64,000 bases of DNA from contig JALJCS010000001.1 in NCBI GenBank assembly GCA_023055355.1, positions 76,115,381 to 76,179,380 of the forward strand, read 5' to 3'. Each line of letters starts with the position of its first letter. Position 1 is the stretch's first letter. Shown piece after piece: positions 48,201 to 61,813 of this stretch. A program made the position numbers and the translations under genes. The DNA comes from Agelaius tricolor. Its lineage: Eukaryota > Chordata > Aves > Passeriformes > Icteridae. Below the pieces are notes generated by a model that was given only the letters and a program-made list of their open reading frames with translations, was not told where the DNA came from and searched no databases.

Positions 48201-51200
48201 GACCACATGGCCTTGCTCTTTTTCTCTTTGGCAGCTCCTCTTTCCAACTCTCTTCAGGACCTGCTCTGTCTTGGGTGATGCATTCTGTACCGAGCCTTCA
48301 GAGCAGGGCATGATCCTCAGTAGGGCTCTTGTGTACTACTAAGATTCAAAAAAATGATTAATAAAGAGCAGATCCCAGGCTTTAAATTGCATTTCATTCT
48401 CACCATTCAGATCTCGCTCCCATAAAAGGAGCTTGTCTACATTCATTTGGTGCAAAATGAGGGGTGGATTCAGGTTTCGTGAGTCTAAAACCAGAGTTTT
48501 CCTCCTCCATTGGGGAATCTAAGTTTTCTTCAGAGTAGAAATTTAGATTAAAGAAAAAATACATTGCTACTTTCACAGCCTTCTTGGCTGGAAGCCAGGG
48601 AGTCCTCCTCTCTGCAATTCTGCTTATTCTTTGCATGTGGTTTCTGAACATTTACGTTGCCCTGGGCAAGAGACTGAACATAAGTCTATTTTTCAAAATG
48701 CAAAATGTGAACACTACTGCTTGTGACCAGTGATAGAGCTGCCAAACACCTCCACCAGTGCATGCTCACTATTTTGCTTCTTGATGTGACAAAAATACGA
48801 TTTTCGTTCTATTTCTTCATTGAGAACATAAAAATACGTGTAAATACACTTCATGCTACTAGTTGAATTGGTTTCTTGTTCAGAGATAAAAAAATGGGCT
48901 TGAAACCAACCAAAGAAGCAAATGAACGAACAAAAGTCCAATACAGTCACTGCTGCCTCAGGAAAACAGACTTGGACTCATTTCCCAATCTTTCTCTAAA
49001 AGAACCATAACAGAACATCAGTGGTATGTAAAACTAGGGGAAAGACACTTGAAAGAGAAGAAAAAAAGGCTTTAGGGAATGCTTCTTCTTTGTTTTTGTT
49101 TGATTTCATTTTGGTTCCATTTTGTTTAGTTTGTTTTGTTTGGGGATTTTTTTAATTGTGGAAACGTGCTATTTAATGGTCCTATAATTATTTATCCCTT
49201 AAAAAACATAAGTATTGACTATGAGGTGATCCAAATACACTTTCCTCAGCTCTCTATACATTCAACTTCATTCTCTTGCATCTTTTCAGGGCCTTGGAAG
49301 ATGACTTTAGTTGAAGCAGAGCAGTGCCCTAATTTTATCACTACTAATACAGTATTGGTTTGTATCACTGCAATATTAGGGTATGTATCCAGTATTAAAT
49401 TGCTTGGATATAGGGACTTTTCTTGGGGCTGCAGGTTTTTAGGCACTGGTAAAAAAGGAATAAAGTTTTTGTCTGTTAGCTTGCAAGGCAGTGTTTTCAA
49501 ACATTGGGCAATTTTGTCCAAAAAGGAAAGCTTAACTGCTTTCAACATCCTAGCTGAGTTGCATAATACGACACCTTTCTGTAATGTGTTTCTAAGAGAT
49601 AAGTCTTGCTAGCTGTGCAACTTTAGGCAGCAATGAAGATTTTTGTTGGTTTTATAAAACTGGCTTTTAAAAACATAGCTGGCCAGAAAACAAGAATGTT
49701 ATTTCAGTTTAAAAAAATCAAGGTTTTCACATTCATTTTTAATCTGGTGGAGAAGTAAACCCAAGACACATACTCTTTTTTTTCCCTCTTAATGAGAGAT
49801 ACCAGAATAATTGATTGCATTACAATTCTAGTACATAGGTAGAATTAAGAAAATTCTTTTCTTGAATTGAGCCACTGGCTTTTTCAGTATAGATCTCATA
49901 GACCTTTTACTGGATTTGAACACAAAATTCACCCTTGACATTTGTAAAGCCTGCCAATGAAAATTACTTAGAAATAATAAACATATTCTTGTGAAGTTTC
50001 AAGTTTGACAAATCACTATTTAGAGGGGAAAAATCAACTCTATTCCCCGCTTTGCAAGATTATACGTAAAGAAAAATGCATAATAAGACTATTTTTGAAA
50101 TAAGCTAGATTGAGGTCAGAATTTAGAGATTCAGGGTGAAGATTCAGCTTCTTTTCATATTGTACTAATTTACAACACACTGGGACAAAATGTTACCATA
50201 GCAAATTTCACCAGCGCTTTTAAGTGCATGGAAACAAAACAGCCCTTATGATTATCATCTCCTCAGAAATTAATTTAACCTTTAAAAAGCTAAAACACGG
50301 GCTCACACATTCAGCTGCTATAATTTCCTTTAGCCCTATCTCAGTTTTCAGGGCTGGTAACACCATGCTTGTGGATATGCTTACATAGAAATTGTCTCAG
50401 TACAATCTTCCACACCAGAGTTTTTGGTGCAGAAAATGAACAAATATGGGCTAAGGCCAAAGTGGAGCACACAGGACCCAAACTGCCTGAACTCTTGGGG
50501 TCCATGACATTGCCAGGAAGGCTCAGAGGAGTGTCAGCCTGAAAGCTGCCTCCCAAGAGCTGAGCAGGCACGAGGGCTGCAGCTGGTTGGCAGATACAGG
50601 TTCGTTCTTCCAAGGTGATGTAGCCCAGCGGAAAGGACTCCAGTCCTTGTGTTTGAGAGTGGCATTGCCACACAAGTGCAGGAACTCAGACAGCTTTACT
50701 CCTAATGATCCCAGTGTGAATGCAAAGAAACTTGAAATGGGCTTATTTGGTAGCACTCCAATGTGCAGGCAGAAATACCAACATTTGCCAAGTAAGAAGG
50801 ATGAAGTCAGCAGAGAGAGTATTTTGTTTCTAACTTTAGAAGATACTGCAAACAATGGAAGGAGAGAAGGGAGCTGGCTTTTATTTTAAAAAGAAAACTC
50901 TTTAGCATACAGCTTACTCTATTGTAGCATTTACACTTAACATAGGCCAGCTTTATTTTATTTATTTTTACATGTTTGCTCAATTTCAGATGGGGTGAGT
51001 GAGCCCTTAAAAATATACCCTCTAGGTTCATGATATACATCAGAGCTGTAAATCTCCTAGGAGACTTAAACAAAGAGAACCTAAAAAAGATGTTCCTTAT
51101 TTTGCTGCAGTTCTGCCCATGATTAATGGAAGTCTCTGATGATGACTGCAACTCAGTATATTTCTTGGCAGTGTCACTATATTTTCTTTTCTTCTCAGCT

Positions 51201-52647
51201 GGGTCAAGTCATAGTGACTATAAAAAGTAGAAGCATAAGATTTTTCTTGACAGATCATAATATAAAAGAGGTCCTGCTGCTGTACAGGGTGTTGGTTTGT
51301 ACATAACTGTGGGTGTTTGTGAGGGCATGGTAGAGATTAGAATATGATAACTAGCAAAGAGAACAAGGATTCAGATGAACTTTTGCAAAAGAAACCTTGC
51401 CCCATTTCTGTGCTGGCAACATTTCCTATGAATGGCTCATTGTACTGGTATGTTTGCTAAAGAGGGCTCTATTTTGCTTTTCAGGTTTACAATCACCCAG
51501 TTTCTGTTTGGGCTGCAGCATCCAGGGTGCCTTCTGTAGGTCCAAAGTCAAGTGTTCTGAGTGCAGCTCAGGAGGCAACGCTGCTGCGGTGTTTCAACTT
51601 CTACAAGTTTTGCTAATTTTCTACTGTACTCAGCTGTCAGAGTCTGGCTTCAGTCTGGGTGTCATAAAATTCCCAGGGGACACCCTCTGGTCAGCTCACT
51701 TGAGAAGTAATGAATATTTTAGCTCAGAAGCTACGGAGGAGAGGCCATATATGAAAAATCATATACATAATTTTAGCAAGGAGTACTTGACATAGATTTT
51801 CTTTGTTTTCCTGGAGCCTTGCTATTTTATACCAGTAACTACCTTGAGGGAATCTGCAGATTTTTTTTAATAATAAGCTGTATTTTAGTGCTTTTTGATG
51901 CTTTTTCTTTGCTGCAGGACATATTTTACTCACAGTGACCACCCAGGATTAGAGAGCGTGGACTAGGACATGTCTTCAGGCCTCATATAACTTGAGGAAA
52001 ATATAATAAAATCATTAAGAAAATAACAACTTAGAGATTCTTCCTAATTTTTTTTAAATTTATTTAAGAAAAAATAGCTGTGACTAATAGGTAGCTCAGG
52101 GTACAACAATGATAGAGAGGCTCTTTTAGCTTGATGAGTAAGAGCCATCAGCATGTCCTTTCAGTACAGCCCACATATCTGGGAATTTTCAGGATGTTCT
52201 AAATCACTCAAATCTGATGCCTCACATTAAAAAGTGGTGGTGGTAGTATAGACATTTTTCTTTGCCTTAGCCTCTTTGAGCCTAGGTAGTCCAATTATCA
52301 TTGTCTTTACACCAAGTTTTATTTTTTAAATATCTGATAAATTTGTATTTAAACTCAAATTACTAATGTAAGTGAACATTAGAGACCACAAAGTACAAAA
52401 AGGTGCTGGAGCAAAAAGTCAGCAGTCAGCCATGGTCAGCTTCTTGTGATTAAAATCTATGTTTATGCTTGAGAGCTGCATTAAACAAGTAGCATTTTTT
52501 ATTTCATTGCCAATGGAAATTTTGTTAAAACACACATTTGTCTGTACCTATGTATATGCATATATAATTCCGTTGCCTGTTTTTTGGTTGAACTGCCTTA
52601 ATGCATGTTTACCCTGCTAGATAATAAAGAATGAGCTGGAGAGCAAG

Positions 52648-52685
52648 ATATCATCTCATGGAGAATATCATCTCATGGAGAATAT
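52648..52685. repeat. 17-bp tandem duplication
   Basis: ATATCATCTCATGGAGA is present twice in a row (52648-52664 and 52665-52681), followed by the first four bases of a third copy. The two units are identical. Confidence 0.95.
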
Positions 52686-54481
52686 ATCAGTGATGCACTA
52701 TATCTTCTGAATAAAGAATGCTGAACCCAGGTTATGGAAGCACCAGCTTTAATAACCAAACAAAAGACTATACTACCCTTTTAGGTTTTATGCCAACAGA
52801 TTTCCCTAATTCTTTTCTTGTGAGAAACCAAAGGCTTGCAAAATTCTCCTTTTTTCTTTTTTTAAGCAGAACATGATAAACAAATGTCTGTTTTTAAATT
52901 TAGACAGCCTTGGGGTAGATGTGAGAATACGCTGTGAATTAAGCATCCCTTGACAGATGGAAGTTTGCAAAGTGAGAAAAACCAGACTGACCTTTAGTGT
53001 GGTGCTGACAAGTGAAGGATTACACCATCTTTGGTATTAGGAGCCACATGTTATGTGTACCTCATCAGAGGGGCACATGTACACAGGAAACCCACTGTTC
53101 CCTGCCATATATTAATAGTAATACTTGCCACAGTCAAAATATTTTGTACATTTAACGCTTTGAAGGATTAAGGAGCCAATCCCATTAATACTGAGCACAG
53201 GAAATTACTGACTCAGAACAACACCAGGTATTGCAGGAGCCATTTTTTAAAAAAACCCCTCTGGTTGTGTGGTTTGGTCTGGCTTGTGGCTCCAGTTTGA
53301 CACCTGTGTGTGAGGCCACAGCAGGGTCAGGGGCTCCATAGGGTGGGCACTGGGAGTGGCAGGGCAGGAGCTGGCAGCCTGTCCCATCCCACCCTCCATC
53401 CAGGAGCAGGGCAGCCAGGGGCACTGTGTCTGGGGGTAGCTGTGGAGTGGCAGTGCTTCTGCAGGTCTGCTGGGACAGGGGCTCCTGACCCCAAGGAGGG
53501 AGAAATGGGGTCCTGGGATGTGGGAAGGGTGGGAACAGGAGCTGATGAGGGGACCAGATCACAGGTAGTATAGGTTAGGAAAATACAAACATCCTTCAAG
53601 GATATCCTACAAGTATCCTTACAAGGAGGACAATAATTTATTTATTTAATTACTTATTAATTCATTATAGTGCTGTTTTTGGAAAGTGTTTGAAACTGTA
53701 TGGTTTAATAGTACTGGGAACATAGGAACTGTAGATCCCTCTGAACGAAAATGGGCACACAGTGTTGAGACCATGAATCTGAAAAACCATGTGTGGCACA
53801 GCCCATATGCCTCCCTTCAGCCTGGTGGCTCAGATCCACAGGGAAGCACAGCTCCAAACCCTGAGAAACTCATCTTCTCTATGAAGAGGTTAATGGTTCT
53901 GAAGGGATCCAAGGCTCCTTCTGCAGCCCTGGTAGCTTCCTTTCAGAGGCACACAAAGGCATAAAAACTGCCATAAGCAAATCTGACTTTGCTTAAATTT
54001 CAACTTTGGTTCTTAGACCTGAAAAGAATTATTGGATATGTCAATTTTCACAACAAAAAATCCCCAGGTTAATACAACATTAGAGAAAAATCCTCTGAAA
54101 AGTCAGCAACATCTCCAAAGACAATAAAGAAAGGAAAAGCAATACTTTGAAGATATTCATTAACATTTTAGCAATAATTTTTACCATCAAAAACTTTTCC
54201 CCTTCAAATCTTTCCTTCTTTAACTCTACTAATTATGCTAAATATTCTTTCACATTTCCAATCTCATTTTACATGCAAGACTGTTCATGTATCTTTTCAT
54301 CTAAGTGGACTTGAGCATTGCAGCTCTAGGAGGCTGACAAGTTAGATTAGGAGAGAAGCTTTACTGCCACAGCTACAATAAATTCCATTTCTGTTTTAAA
54401 AATGTCCCTCTGATCCATTGATTTTTCTATTGATAGCTCTGGACATGGTACTAAAGAACATCTAATGGCTTGTGAATATTT

Positions 54482-54497
54482 GGGGGGGGGGGGGGGG
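54482..54497. repeat. Poly-G tract (G16)
   Basis: An uninterrupted run of 16 G sits in AT-rich surroundings. Such tracts are length-unstable and can form G-quadruplexes; the length in the assembly may also be a sequencing artefact. Confidence 0.85.
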
Positions 54498-56257
54498 TGG
54501 ACACACATTCTGTTCTTCAAGGAGAAATTGGAAACAGAAGTGACAAGGGAAGATGCCCCAATTTGTTTCATTCTGTTGATATGAATACAATAAGGATTCT
54601 CCATTCCAGCCTGCTTCCTCCTAAGAAAGGTGTTTTGCTCTTGCGATGCACTCTTTCCATCCTGAATCACTGTAGACATGCTCAGTTTTTTCACACAGAG
54701 CTTTTTTTGTGGGGTTCTGCGGTGCTTCTACACTCCTGTAGCATGAAATAATTTATCCTGAAAAGTGAGCGGTGTTACTGCAGAGAGTGGTCTTTGCTCT
54801 GACACAAAGTGCTTTGCAATGACTGTGTCACAGCTAAAACTGTCTTATAGCCATCAGAAGTTGCTGAGATATACAAATGGGCAGTGTAGACGTTCTTTAG
54901 GAAACCCAGGGGCATTCAAAAATACTTGGAAAAAGTAATATTCAATGTTTGCTCTGGAAGCATCCCATTAAATACAGGAAAATCCATTTGGTCATCTCAG
55001 GCAAGGGTCAATTGAAAACACTTAAACATATCATTAGGGTCCAGTTCCAGTTAAAGAGCCCCATGGATCAGTTCAGTTGTGTAAATATAACTTGAGCCAT
55101 TTGAGGAAATCCCAGAAACTCTTACAGAGCTGGCAGATTTGATACAGGACATACAGGGGACCTACATATTCGGCAAATGGAGCTGGAAGCCAGTGGGAAA
55201 TGTTAGGGCATATTAAATTGTACCAGACGCCTACGTGTAAGGAACTGAATCTTTCCTGGAATGTCAAGTGTCTCCATTGATGATATCAAATGTAGTCCAC
55301 AGAGATGTGTACACTGGGGTGTCTCAGACTATGAGCTGGATTTTGCCCACCTCGTTTCTTCTGCTGCCAGCCTTCTCTCTGAAGGCAATTTACTGCAATG
55401 TGATTGTAAGGACTAAGACAAAACCCTATACTAGTGCACAAAACTTGAGTTTCCTTGGTGACTGGACTGAAATATAAGGGCTCTGTTTTCCTGTGCCTCA
55501 GCTCAGCATGACTTTGGTGAATGAACGCTGCCATGGGGCTCTCAAGCAGAGCTCCCTACTCTTTGGCTTTGTTTGAGGACTCATGTGTTGCTCTGGTTTC
55601 CTCCTGCTAGTTTGAATTCTGCAGGCCTGCGTGTCAGATGAGCACAGCCAGCAGTGTTCTGTCCCTCCCTGTGACATTGTCCCTGTGCCAGGACCAAGTG
55701 AGGTAGGAGCATGGGGTGGCAACACAGGAACCAAGGAAGCATCTGTGCTGCCTTTGTGTGCACTGAGGGCTCCCACACTGTGAGGAACTCTCAGCTGGAC
55801 TCATCTGGCTGAAGTCCAGTGCCTTTGAATGGTTCCAGTAACTCACAGGAGTTGGAACATGCTGGGGAATCTGGCCAAAGCTGCTCAGGGTTTGTGGTTG
55901 AATGGGCTAAATTGGGCTAGGGAGTGAGTGCTCGCTCTAACTGATTGCCTAATTCATTTTTAACATTTACCATCATTTTAACAGAAATACAGCTTCAATT
56001 AACACTTTATTTTTTTTCTTCTATTTAAACAGAAGTCCATACCATAGAAACCATAAAGACTTTTTGGCAAGTTAGCCTAAGTAGGTTCCTTAGCCTAAGA
56101 TGACACTGCAATCAGAAAAACATACATGGAATAATCTATAAATCTCTTCATGCCTTAAAAAACATTTAAACTCCAGAGGGTGAAGTTTTGTTCTGAAAAA
56201 GACCTTGAGGCTCTTGTATGTGAACATGACATTTTCTGTGTCTAACTCCAAGTTGTA

Positions 56258-56640
56258 GGATCATATCATAGAATGTCTAAGTAGGAATGCACCTTAAAGA
56301 CTTTCTAGTTCCAACCCTCTTTCCACAGGCAGGGACATCTTTCACTAGACCAGGTTGCTTAGAGCTTAATTCAACCTGGCCCTGAACCCTTTCCAGGGTT
56401 GTGGATCCATGACAAGTTCCAGTGCCTCACCACCCTCACAGTAAAAAGAATTTCCTTCTACCATCTAATATCAACCTGCCCCCTCTCAGTTTAATGCCAT
56501 TCCTCCTTGTCCTATCACTACAGGCCCTTGCAAAAAGTCTCTTCTCCATCTGTCATTTTGCCCCAGAAGGATCCCAATTGCTGCCATTGCTCCTTCTCTG
56601 CAGAAAGAATACACCTGTTCTGTTTTTAAGAAGCACTGCA
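56258..56640 (-). mobile_element. CR1 LINE 3' end, 5'-truncated
   Basis: On the + strand the segment begins with the reverse complement of the CR1 3' terminus ('catcatagaatg' near 56265). It then follows the consensus in order: 'ccttaaagactttctagttcc' (56291 on), 'caggcagggacatc' (56327 on), 'cactagaccaggttgct' (56343 on), 'ccagtgcctcaccaccctcacagtaaa' (56418 on), 'cattcctccttgtcctatcactacaggcccttg' (56498 on). Beyond about 56600 the match weakens. The copy keeps the family's 3' end and lacks the 5' part, the usual result of incomplete reverse transcription. It carries no intact reverse transcriptase. The open frames at 56422-56664 and 56486-56809 overlap it and are not genes. Confidence 0.93.
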
Positions 56641-59600
56641 AAGAAAGAGTTTTGGGGTCTTTAAATCTTTTGATCCTGGAATTATTGAGCCAGGATTCAT
56701 TCTTGTCTCCGATTGTCTGCCTCCAGTTTCCTCCAAATGCACTGCTTGTGAAAAGTAGGGCCATGATCATTAAGAGGTCAGAAAGTAAAGTGAAGTGAGT
56801 TAACTTCACTAAAACTCTTTATCACCAGGTGGAATGGACATCTCAACAGAAAGTGTGGGACATATTTTTCTCCTCAGTTCAAAATAAACTGGAGACTTGT
56901 TTCCTGCCTTAGGTCTGGATTACAAATTAGGTAGGCAGGGTTGCCAAATTAATCTCCAGCATTTTCTGCCCAGAAATAATGCTCAAGTGGTTGCCATGTA
57001 TACACAGAAAATCTCATGTAATTGGGTTTACTACACACACACCCCCAAGAAATGCATACATCTGAATGTCTTGCATGTGATCTGGGATTGAATTCTACCA
57101 GCACAGGAGATGTGATTAGCAGGAGGATTAAAGCAAGTCTCAGAAGTTTGAAATACCTTTCAGACAAAATTTTTGAGCAGAAAAAGGTTAATTGCCTCTA
57201 GGGAAATGCAGGTATAGAGTAAAACCTGCACACATACATGCTCTAAGAACAAAACCATACCAGCACCGATAAGTACAGGCAGTAAATGAGAGCCTACAGG
57301 GATAAGTGATTGTAGCCAGTCCATGGTCTGAGGGAAAAACAAGGCCTGAGTCTGCATTAGGACAGATGTGGGAACAACTTTATTTCCTCAGACATCGAGA
57401 TGGGCCCCACTCAAAAAACCTACATCTTTTTCCATGGGAGAATAATTGTGTCCTCAGATGTGGTGGCTGCTCCCTGTACTACTCTACGAATCAGGCTGTC
57501 CCTAAAATCGCCTTTTTTTGGGCCCCTTTCTAACAGATACAAAATTCATATTTTGTGTCTGTGGGTATTGTTTTGGGTCCACAAAACAGAAAACAATATT
57601 GATCATTTTGAAAGGCAGGGGGGTTCTGTGCAGAATTAATGTATAAAAGATGCACATACTTGATTGTATAATGACATCCTTCCTTGCATTCTGATCGCTA
57701 AGGATTCAGTATTCTTTTCAGGAAATTAATAACCTTACAAAGCAGCTGCTCCATCCACCAGCTTTAAAAAATAATATTGCTGTTGTAAACCATGGATTAC
57801 TCTTTCTGATACAGGTAATCCTCTTAAAATTGACCATTCTGTAGTTTAATGAATTTATCTTTCTTTCAATGTGTTTTGAGCTAAGAACCAAATGGTTAAA
57901 TGTCCGTAAGACACCTTTAATTTTGGACAAAGTATTAGGAAATTTCTAAAAATGAAGATACCTGCAAGTAATTTTCCTTAGCCATAGCAATATAATTTGG
58001 ATGTTTGAGAGTCAAAGGCATATCCCAGTATATTCTGTCCTTCATATTAATTCTGTAATGAATCACACATTAACAACTGTAGGAAAATCTACCCATTTGT
58101 ATTTTAAAGTCTTGTCACCTCTGGGAATATTAGTTTTCCCATGCTACGGTGTTTTACAGAGGCAAATTATTCATTCAGTAAAGCTAAGAGGGAATTGTTC
58201 AGTAAAACATTTTGTGTTGGAAAGTGCTGGTTTTTCAAAACAGAATCCTTCCATGGGGACTGTAAGAGGAACCAAGGTTAAAAATTCTGCTGAAAACATC
58301 CTCTACTCTGAGAATTATTTGTCCTGTGATTGCAGCACTGACCTGAATAGCCTGAGCTTGATATGGCTCCACTCACAAGGGCATTGAGAGCAGGACCTCA
58401 AAGCTGATTGTCACATAAAGAGTATCAATAAAGAGTCCTCACTGCTGGGCTATCCAGAACTGTGGTCTTGTTCCTTCTCCTTTCTATGTAACAGTTCCAT
58501 GAAAAACATAATCTTTAAAAGATGATAGTTTACTTTTATCTCACAGTCATAAGATGGTATTTATTGTCTTATTTTCTGATACAAAATATCCTCATCTAGT
58601 TCTAGCAGCACTCACTGGTTGTTGAGTAAAAACTGAGATTGCTCTTGGCTCAAAACTTTTTGAAGGGTGAACTAATGTATGAGTAGGAAAGTACATTATC
58701 AGGTTTCCTGGGATCTGGTTTCAGAAAATTTCTCAGGTCTCCCATATGCTTTCATAATTAAACTACTAAGGGAAATTCTATGCTAGCACAACTGATGGGA
58801 GTCTTTGGTTTATTGCCCTTTGCACGTCGTATTCCTGGTGGGAAATGGCAGGCAGTAGGACGGTATCTGGGCTCAAAATACATCGATAAACTTGATGCTT
58901 ATTTCTGCCACATTTTTGTTTTCATAAGACTCATACCTGTTCTTATTTAAGTAAATGCTTTGCACATTTTCATAGTAACGAATCTTGAAACAAAAGCCAA
59001 CAACCAAGCCCATGCAAGTATTTGGAAAGGTTAGTCAATTTTCCACTGTTATCAAATCTCTTTTCTTGAAAAGCTGCGTAAACAAATGTTATTTTGGAAA
59101 CTCTTAGCAAATGTCTAACATTTGCATTTGTTCAAGTTTATTTTTATTCAAAAGTCTCTCTTAGGTTATTGCTGTGTCTGATTCTTTTACATGTTCAAAC
59201 TTGCTTGTCAGGAGCATTTCAGTTTGAAATTTTACTGCTTTGTGGGGCCTTTTAGACCCCTTAAATTCTTTATCTAAGTGCTCCTGTAGACCATGACAAA
59301 TAAAGTACAACCTTGACTTTTGAAGGAAGAATGAGGAAGAAAAATCTTAGTGGCTTTTTTGAACTGTCTTTAAAAGGATCAGTAAGAACCCTGCATAACT
59401 CTCTGACTGCTGAAGGTTTGGTGTGACAGTCAATGATTTATGGTGAAAATGGTGATAGGACAATTTTTTCAAACAGTTCAGCAATGGTCTCACTTTATTC
59501 CCAGGAAATGTTATTATTGGCTGAACTGCTAAGTGTGTTCAATACCAGGACTGATTTCTGGCCCCCCATCCAAGTGGTGAAGGGTGGTTTGTGTCTATGC

Positions 59601-61783
59601 TGCTCAGAGTCAGCTCAGATTGTCTGCACCAGTGCTATGTGGTGTGATTGGTCCTGGACCTCTGCTGGGCCCCATGAAATCCCCCAGTGACCTCAAATCA
59701 TAACAATCTTTTTTTGTGTATGGTTCCTAGCTCAGTTCACAGTGTCAGGAATAGTGAGGACTGTGTTACAGCCTGACAGAATTGTGTTTTCTTAGCATGA
59801 AACGGAAAGAGTGAACTGTGTGAACTGAACTGTGGGGTGAGGGCACGTTTGAGGATGTAAAACCTGGTACAATGTATTATAGGACTATGTGAGATGAGCA
59901 GAGCCAAACCTAATGGGACTTCCTCATCATGACCTTTTGGCAGTGGATTCCAAAGCTTGCCATCCCAAAAGAGGTGTGAGATATTTTTTCCCCAGGATGA
60001 CTGATTCGCTTCAGAGGAAAACTTGTGAGCAAATTAACAGCACAATATGGATCTCCTGGAGACAAGGATCAATGGGTTACCTGGGGACCTAAACTAAGTG
60101 ATAATTTAGACAGATCAGCAACCTCTGCGAGAGTTAGGATAGGGTAATGCTGAGTAAAGCAGAAAATCCTGCTTCATATTTTTATCAAGTTTGTTATTTA
60201 GAGTTTAATAAGAGGCCAGTTTTCAGCCAGGTCACGAAGAACTTTGGTGAGGTGAGGACCATTGGGGCAGGACTCCAGGAAAACAGCCATGTGAAAATAA
60301 ATTAATGACATTTAAGCTTGTTCAGAAAAATTCACATTTTTATACAGCTGATTTCAGAAATATGCTGTAGATACTCTAGTTAAAAATGTGGAGACATTTA
60401 AACACTCCTGATGGAAGCACAGGACATTTCCTGAAGATTAATGACTGTTTGGGAGAAGAGGTGGCTTGAAATTCAGCTGAGAGCCATTAGCCTCAGCTAG
60501 CCATCAATTCTCCAGAAAGGTTTGGTGCCAGAGTCATTATTACAATTAGGAGTTTAAAATGTATAGGTGTAGTGCATTTTCTGTGCATGATGAAGATGCC
60601 ATTTTGACAGGACTCTTCTGGAGAATTCTGATTTTGGCTAGATGAATGGCTTGGAGTCTCTCAGGGGTATTCTAATAATTTAAAAGAATTTAAAACCTCA
60701 GTTATGCAGCACCCTGGAAGATCAGCTGTGAACATCAGACACAGTGATATGCAAACATGACAAGCAAATAACACCTCATAAAGAGAATGGCCACTTTGTC
60801 TCATCAGTTGAGCAGTACTGGATATTAGAGCTTTGTGAGGCAGTCATTAGCTTCAGCATAATTAAAAGCCCAGGATCCAGCTGTTAATAATTGACTGAAG
60901 GAAAACTGTGTGGAGAAAATCAGATTTGGAGTTTTTGCTGCTGATGATTAAGGGGTTATTATTACACACAACAAAGCCAATGACAGATGCAGTGTCAGAG
61001 TCAATGGAAATGAGAATGAGCACTTGGTCCTTTTCACTAATGTGGTACATGAACCAGAAGGGTTATATCTTTTCATAGGTCAAAGAAACTTTACTGGTTT
61101 TTGAACTGTATTAACCTACTGATAAAGCTTTATCTAGCTTTTTTAAGTTATGACTGTCAGTTCTTCACAGATTTCATAAACAAGGCAAAATGGACCTATC
61201 CATCTTCACTTCCTGTATGTAGGAAGCTATTTGGTTTTCTGTGGATACTGAGCTAAAGGATGAGCATTCAGCTAAAGTGTGCTTTACAGTTCTGTGCTCT
61301 GAGGCCATCAAGAGATGGAAAATCTTCTACCTTCCCTGGTGTTTCTTTTCATTCATTTATTACCTCATTGTAAACATGTGTTCCTCCTGTTTGTGGATTA
61401 GACTGATCTGGCTCCATCAACACACCTATCCTTGAAGTTAATAATCTAAATTTTGCCGGTAATTATCATTTGACATTTCTTTCCCAATCTTGCAATGTAA
61501 TCAAGTTAACTTCCATCTTACTGATAGCCAGCAAAACCCAATTTCTTTAATCTCTGCACTGGATCACCTGAGCTACATAGAAAAATGGAAGCACTTTATG
61601 CTGCAGAGATGTAACAGCCACATTAGCACATATGTGGAAGTTTATACTCTGTTGGTTTTCCATCAGGACAATGTTCCTGGACTCATTTCTTTCCAGGATA
61701 CCAAAGGCAAATCTGCCATTCCTTGTTCTTCAATGCATAGTTTCATGTTTGAGCATACAGAATATTTTGTTTAAATAATTTGT

Positions 61784-61813
61784 TTAATTGGTCCAGTTTC
61801 TTAATTGGTCCAG
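61784..61813. repeat. 17-bp-period tandem duplication
   Basis: TTAATTGGTCCAG occurs at 61784-61796 and again at 61801-61813, separated by TTTC. The repeat contains ATTGG, the reverse complement of CCAAT. Confidence 0.85.

Larger units (their letters stand above)
35051..56257. other. Intergenic sequence, no gene recognised
   Basis: Mostly AT-rich unique sequence. It includes a long open frame at 35078-35812 (244 codons, + strand) with no recognised domain, discussed under findings, and a G+C-richer island at about 53270-53530 that I cannot assign. Simple tracts, tandem repeats and hairpins in this stretch are listed separately. No exon with both a good acceptor and a recognisable product was seen. 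Confidence 0.5.

Noticed and set aside
56422..56809. Open frames of 80 and 107 codons on opposite strands
   Set aside because: They overlap the 5'-truncated CR1 3' end and its flank; neither resembles CR1 reverse transcriptase or another protein.
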